A DNA stretch of 9,153 bases from JBELHO01 sp042091375 (GTDB lineage Bacteria > Pseudomonadota > Gammaproteobacteria > Enterobacterales > Alteromonadaceae): contig JBELHO010000085.1 of assembly GCA_042091375.1 (NCBI GenBank), positions 1-9,153 of the forward strand, read 5' to 3'. The notes beneath the pieces were generated by a model. The model did not search any database. It was not told the origin of the DNA and worked only from the letters and a program-made list of their open reading frames with translations. This document shows, piece after piece, positions 7,315 through 9,153 of this stretch; position 1 is the first letter of the stretch; every line of letters begins with the position of its first letter. The position numbers were made by a program, and so were the translations under genes.

Positions 7315-8214
7315 ATGAATCTGATTGAAACTGATATTACACCCTATCTTTTGAGAGATAACGAGATCACACCTGAGATCATAGTTAACCAATTGAAAAC
7401 TCATGGTTTGATAGTTATTCCAAAATACTGTGATCAGCCCAAACGGTTTTCTAGCCTAATTGATAGCCTTGCAAGCTGTTACTTAGACTCTCCATTTGGC
7501 GATAGAACTCGAGTAACGGGAGAACAAAATATTCAAAGTGTCAGTATCGGCAAACACCCTATTGACTTTCATTACGAGTGGGGAAATTTACCATTTAGGC
7601 CTGAATTATTAACCTTTTGTTGCATAGAGCCTCCTGTAAAAGAAGGAGAAACAACACTGGTAGACAGTAACAAAGTGTTGCAGTCACTTTCAGAAAAAAG
7701 TTTACAGTTGTTAGAAACTAACCAGTTAAAATACAGTGATACCTTACCTAGCTGGATTATTGACTATTACGCTAACAAAGAAAGTATGCAAAGTTATTTC
7801 GATGGAGACTTTCTCGGTTATCTAAAAGCGATGGATAATTATCATATTAATGTCGTCAACGAAGATTTTGTAAAAACTGAATTCTTCACCTCAGCGATTA
7901 GTAAAGCGCATTTTTCTGGTGTGCCAGTAATTGGCGGAAATGTGATTTCCTCTATTTATAGTGATAAAGGAGGACAAGATAGTTATTCATCTAAAATCCA
8001 ATTTGCAGATAATTCAAATATTCCACAATTTGTGATCGATGAAATCAAAACAGCCATGCAAACTCACAAGCTTGAAGTTAGTTGGCAAAAAGGCGATGTG
8101 GTGTTGATTGACAATACCAGATTTTTACACGGTCGTAATCGCATATTGGATGCCAAGCGCAACATTTTATTGGCATCAGCTTATACCGAGCAAGTTGTAA
8201 CCAAGACTCATTAG
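7315..8214 (+). CDS. TauD/TfdA-family Fe(II)/2-oxoglutarate-dependent dioxygenase
   Basis: Non-haem iron enzyme that couples 2-oxoglutarate decarboxylation to oxidation of a C-H bond. It has 299 residues. The iron triad is visible: His86 and Glu88 in FHYEWG, and His272 in DNTRFLHGRNRI. Arg282, ten residues after the last His, fits the 2-oxoglutarate-binding Arg. The block LTFCCIEPPVKEGETTLVDS (99-118) is typical of the TauD/clavaminate-synthase-like group, which also uses H-x-E. A carboxylate at the third ligand argues against halogenase activity, where it is Gly or Ala. Placement between the ACP genes and the reductase suggests a fatty-acyl substrate, possibly carrier-bound. Hydroxylation, desaturation or other oxidation cannot be told apart. 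Ribosome site AGGAG (7302-7306) is well spaced from the ATG. Taurine or sulfonate use is unlikely given the neighbours. Confidence 0.88.
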   Translation: MNLIETDITPYLLRDNEITPEIIVNQLKTHGLIVIPKYCDQPKRFSSLIDSLASCYLDSPFGDRTRVTGEQNIQSVSIGKHPIDFHYEWGNLPFRPELLTFCCIEPPVKEGETTLVDSNKVLQSLSEKSLQLLETNQLKYSDTLPSWIIDYYANKESMQSYFDGDFLGYLKAMDNYHINVVNEDFVKTEFFTSAISKAHFSGVPVIGGNVISSIYSDKGGQDSYSSKIQFADNSNIPQFVIDEIKTAMQTHKLEVSWQKGDVVLIDNTRFLHGRNRILDAKRNILLASAYTEQVVTKTH

Positions 8215-8217
8215 GAG
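8213..8217 (+). promoter_or_regulatory. Ribosome site overlapping the upstream stop codon
   Basis: AGGAG begins inside the TAG stop (8212-8214) of the dioxygenase gene and lies 6 bases before ATG 8224. This arrangement favours re-initiation by ribosomes ending the dioxygenase, so the last two genes are probably translationally coupled. Confidence 0.65.
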
Positions 8218-8223
8218 TATTCA

Positions 8224-8991
8224 ATGATTAACCAATCAGGTGTCAACCAAACTAATACAGATAGAAAATGGATCCTTATTACCGGTGGAAGTAAGGGTAT
8301 TGGTAGAAACTTAGTGGAAATGCTAAGTGAAAAGTATGAAATAGTATTCACCTATTTGTCTTCTGCTGATGCCGCTTTAACCCTTACCTATTCGATGACA
8401 GAACAAGGACGAAAAGTAACGGCTTATCAATGTGATGGAAGAGATGCCTTGCAAGTAGAAAATTTGTGTAGCAAATTGTTAGCAGAAAAAGGCGCTCCTT
8501 ACGGTCTGATCAATAATATGGGTATTGCTATCGATGAATCGGTGTTGTCATTGCAAATTGACAATTATCGCAACACAGTTGCCACCAATTTGGATTCAGC
8601 TATTTTCTTTAGTAAGTTTTTAACTCCATCCATGGTAGAACAAAGAGAAGGAACAATTCTTTTTATGTCATCTGTCGCAGGAGTAAAGGGCAATACAGGA
8701 CAAATCAGTTACTCTGCCACTAAGGCTGCTATGATAGGAGTTGCAAGACCATTAGCACTAGAGTTAGGTAGATTTGGAGTAACGGTAAATTGTTTAGCAC
8801 CGGGTATGATGGCTACCGAAATGCTAGATCAAGTGCCCAGTAATGTGTTAACCAAAGTAAAAAAGGCGATCCCACTGCGCCGATTAGGTGAGCCACGAGA
8901 AGTAACAGCACTCGCAGAGTTTTTATTATCTGGTAATGCTCGCTACATCACAGGGCAGACGTTTGTCATTGATGGTGGCCTATCTGTCTGA
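8224..8991 (+). CDS. 3-oxoacyl-ACP reductase, FabG-like SDR
   Basis: NAD(P)H-dependent reductase of 3-ketoacyl-ACP to 3-hydroxyacyl-ACP, 255 residues, classical SDR size. The Rossmann nucleotide motif is TGGSKGIG (20-27). The NNAG motif is present as NNMG (97-100). The catalytic set is Asn122, Ser150, Tyr163 and Lys167 (SSVAGVKGNTGQISYSATK), with Ser-Tyr spacing as in E. coli FabG. The C-terminus FVIDGGLSV is also FabG-like. The Ala-to-Met change in NNAG is uncommon but conservative. The first ~13 residues are an extra polar lead before the usual beta1 strand. It is the last gene of the run and completes the condense-reduce-dehydrate set; no enoyl reductase follows. SDRs are versatile, so reduction of an oxidised product made by the dioxygenase is an alternative role. 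Confidence 0.92.
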   Translation: MINQSGVNQTNTDRKWILITGGSKGIGRNLVEMLSEKYEIVFTYLSSADAALTLTYSMTEQGRKVTAYQCDGRDALQVENLCSKLLAEKGAPYGLINNMGIAIDESVLSLQIDNYRNTVATNLDSAIFFSKFLTPSMVEQREGTILFMSSVAGVKGNTGQISYSATKAAMIGVARPLALELGRFGVTVNCLAPGMMATEMLDQVPSNVLTKVKKAIPLRRLGEPREVTALAEFLLSGNARYITGQTFVIDGGLSV

Positions 8992-9002
8992 ATATACTTG
9001 TT

Positions 9003-9042
9003 TTTTATGAGTATTGCTATAAACACCTTTTACCTCATAAAA
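9003..9042. terminator. Inverted repeat after the operon, weak terminator candidate
   Basis: TTTTATGAG (9003-9011) and CTCATAAAA (9034-9042) form a perfect 9-bp inverted repeat with a 22-base loop, 11 bases past the last stop codon. The stem is AT-rich and no T-run follows on either strand, so it is a poor rho-independent terminator. Its position is nevertheless where the operon should end. It could alternatively be a protein-binding palindrome. Confidence 0.35.
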
Positions 9043-9085
9043 GCATCCGCTAGGGGCAAATGCACTAATGGCAATCACTTCCCGC

Positions 9086-9153
9086 TTAACCAAGTGACTT
9101 TTGCCACTGCTGGGTAATGTGATCTGCCACCCGAAACGCATTGGCGTAAATGG
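9086..9153 (-). CDS. Possible 3' end of a convergent gene, unknown product
   Basis: Read on the minus strand from the right edge, 21 codons end at TAA (9086-9088); the peptide includes ANAFRVADHITQQWQ and looks protein-like. The base composition here is a little more GC-rich than in the operon, in keeping with a different gene. A second minus frame is also open from the edge to a TAG at 8980-8982, which would overlap the reductase gene by 12 bases, so the frame is uncertain. I recognise no family. A gene on the minus strand here would be convergent with the operon and mark its right boundary. Confidence 0.3.
   Translation of the reverse strand, partial: IYANAFRVADHITQQWQKSLG

Noticed and set aside
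7315..8214. Fe(II)/2OG halogenase
   Set aside because: The second ligand position is Glu88 in H-Y-E; halogenases of this fold have Gly or Ala there to make room for the halide.
1..9153. tRNA, rRNA, CRISPR array, insertion sequence or attachment site
   Set aside because: I saw no spaced direct-repeat array, transposase-like protein, terminal inverted repeats with target duplication, or tRNA-like cloverleaf on reading both strands.

Overview
The window looks like an AT-rich gammaproteobacterial chromosome segment, most likely from a marine Alteromonadales-type genus such as Pseudoalteromonas, Colwellia, Shewanella or Paraglaciecola. That placement is an inference from base composition, protein style and the MacB/FtsX-type exporter arrangement. 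No rRNA, tRNA or housekeeping marker is present to fix the taxon.

Layout: positions 1-285 are a leader without a confident gene, holding one small open frame and one hairpin. Nine genes then follow on the + strand with very tight spacing: (1) HlyD/MacA-type membrane-anchored adaptor; (2) LolD/MacB-type ABC ATPase; (3) 798-residue double-FtsX permease; (4) FabF-type 3-ketoacyl-ACP synthase; (5) long protein with an N-terminal MaoC-like hotdog dehydratase domain; (6) and (7) two tandem paralogous acyl carrier proteins; (8) TauD/TfdA-family Fe(II)/2-oxoglutarate dioxygenase; (9) FabG-like SDR reductase. Neighbours overlap or are separated by gaps of at most 28 nt, and each of genes 2-9 has a start-proximal purine-rich ribosome site or a translational overlap. 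They are therefore probably one transcript. After the last gene come a 9-bp inverted repeat and what may be the 3' end of a convergent gene running off the right edge.

How the genes may work together (inference): KS, FabG, hotdog dehydratase and two ACPs form a dedicated miniature type II fatty-acid/polyketide elongation set (condense, ketoreduce, dehydrate). No enoyl reductase is present, so unsaturated intermediates could be kept unless host enzymes act. The 2OG dioxygenase has an intact H-x-E...H triad and would oxidise the ACP-bound or released chain. The adaptor-ATPase-permease set is a tripartite-type exporter (its outer-membrane channel is not in the window) that could export the product or give self-protection. 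No acyltransferase, acyl-AMP ligase, thioesterase, phosphopantetheinyl transferase or regulator is encoded here, so priming, release and carrier activation must come from elsewhere. I do not recognise this exact gene combination as a named pathway, and it is the best candidate here for an undescribed system.
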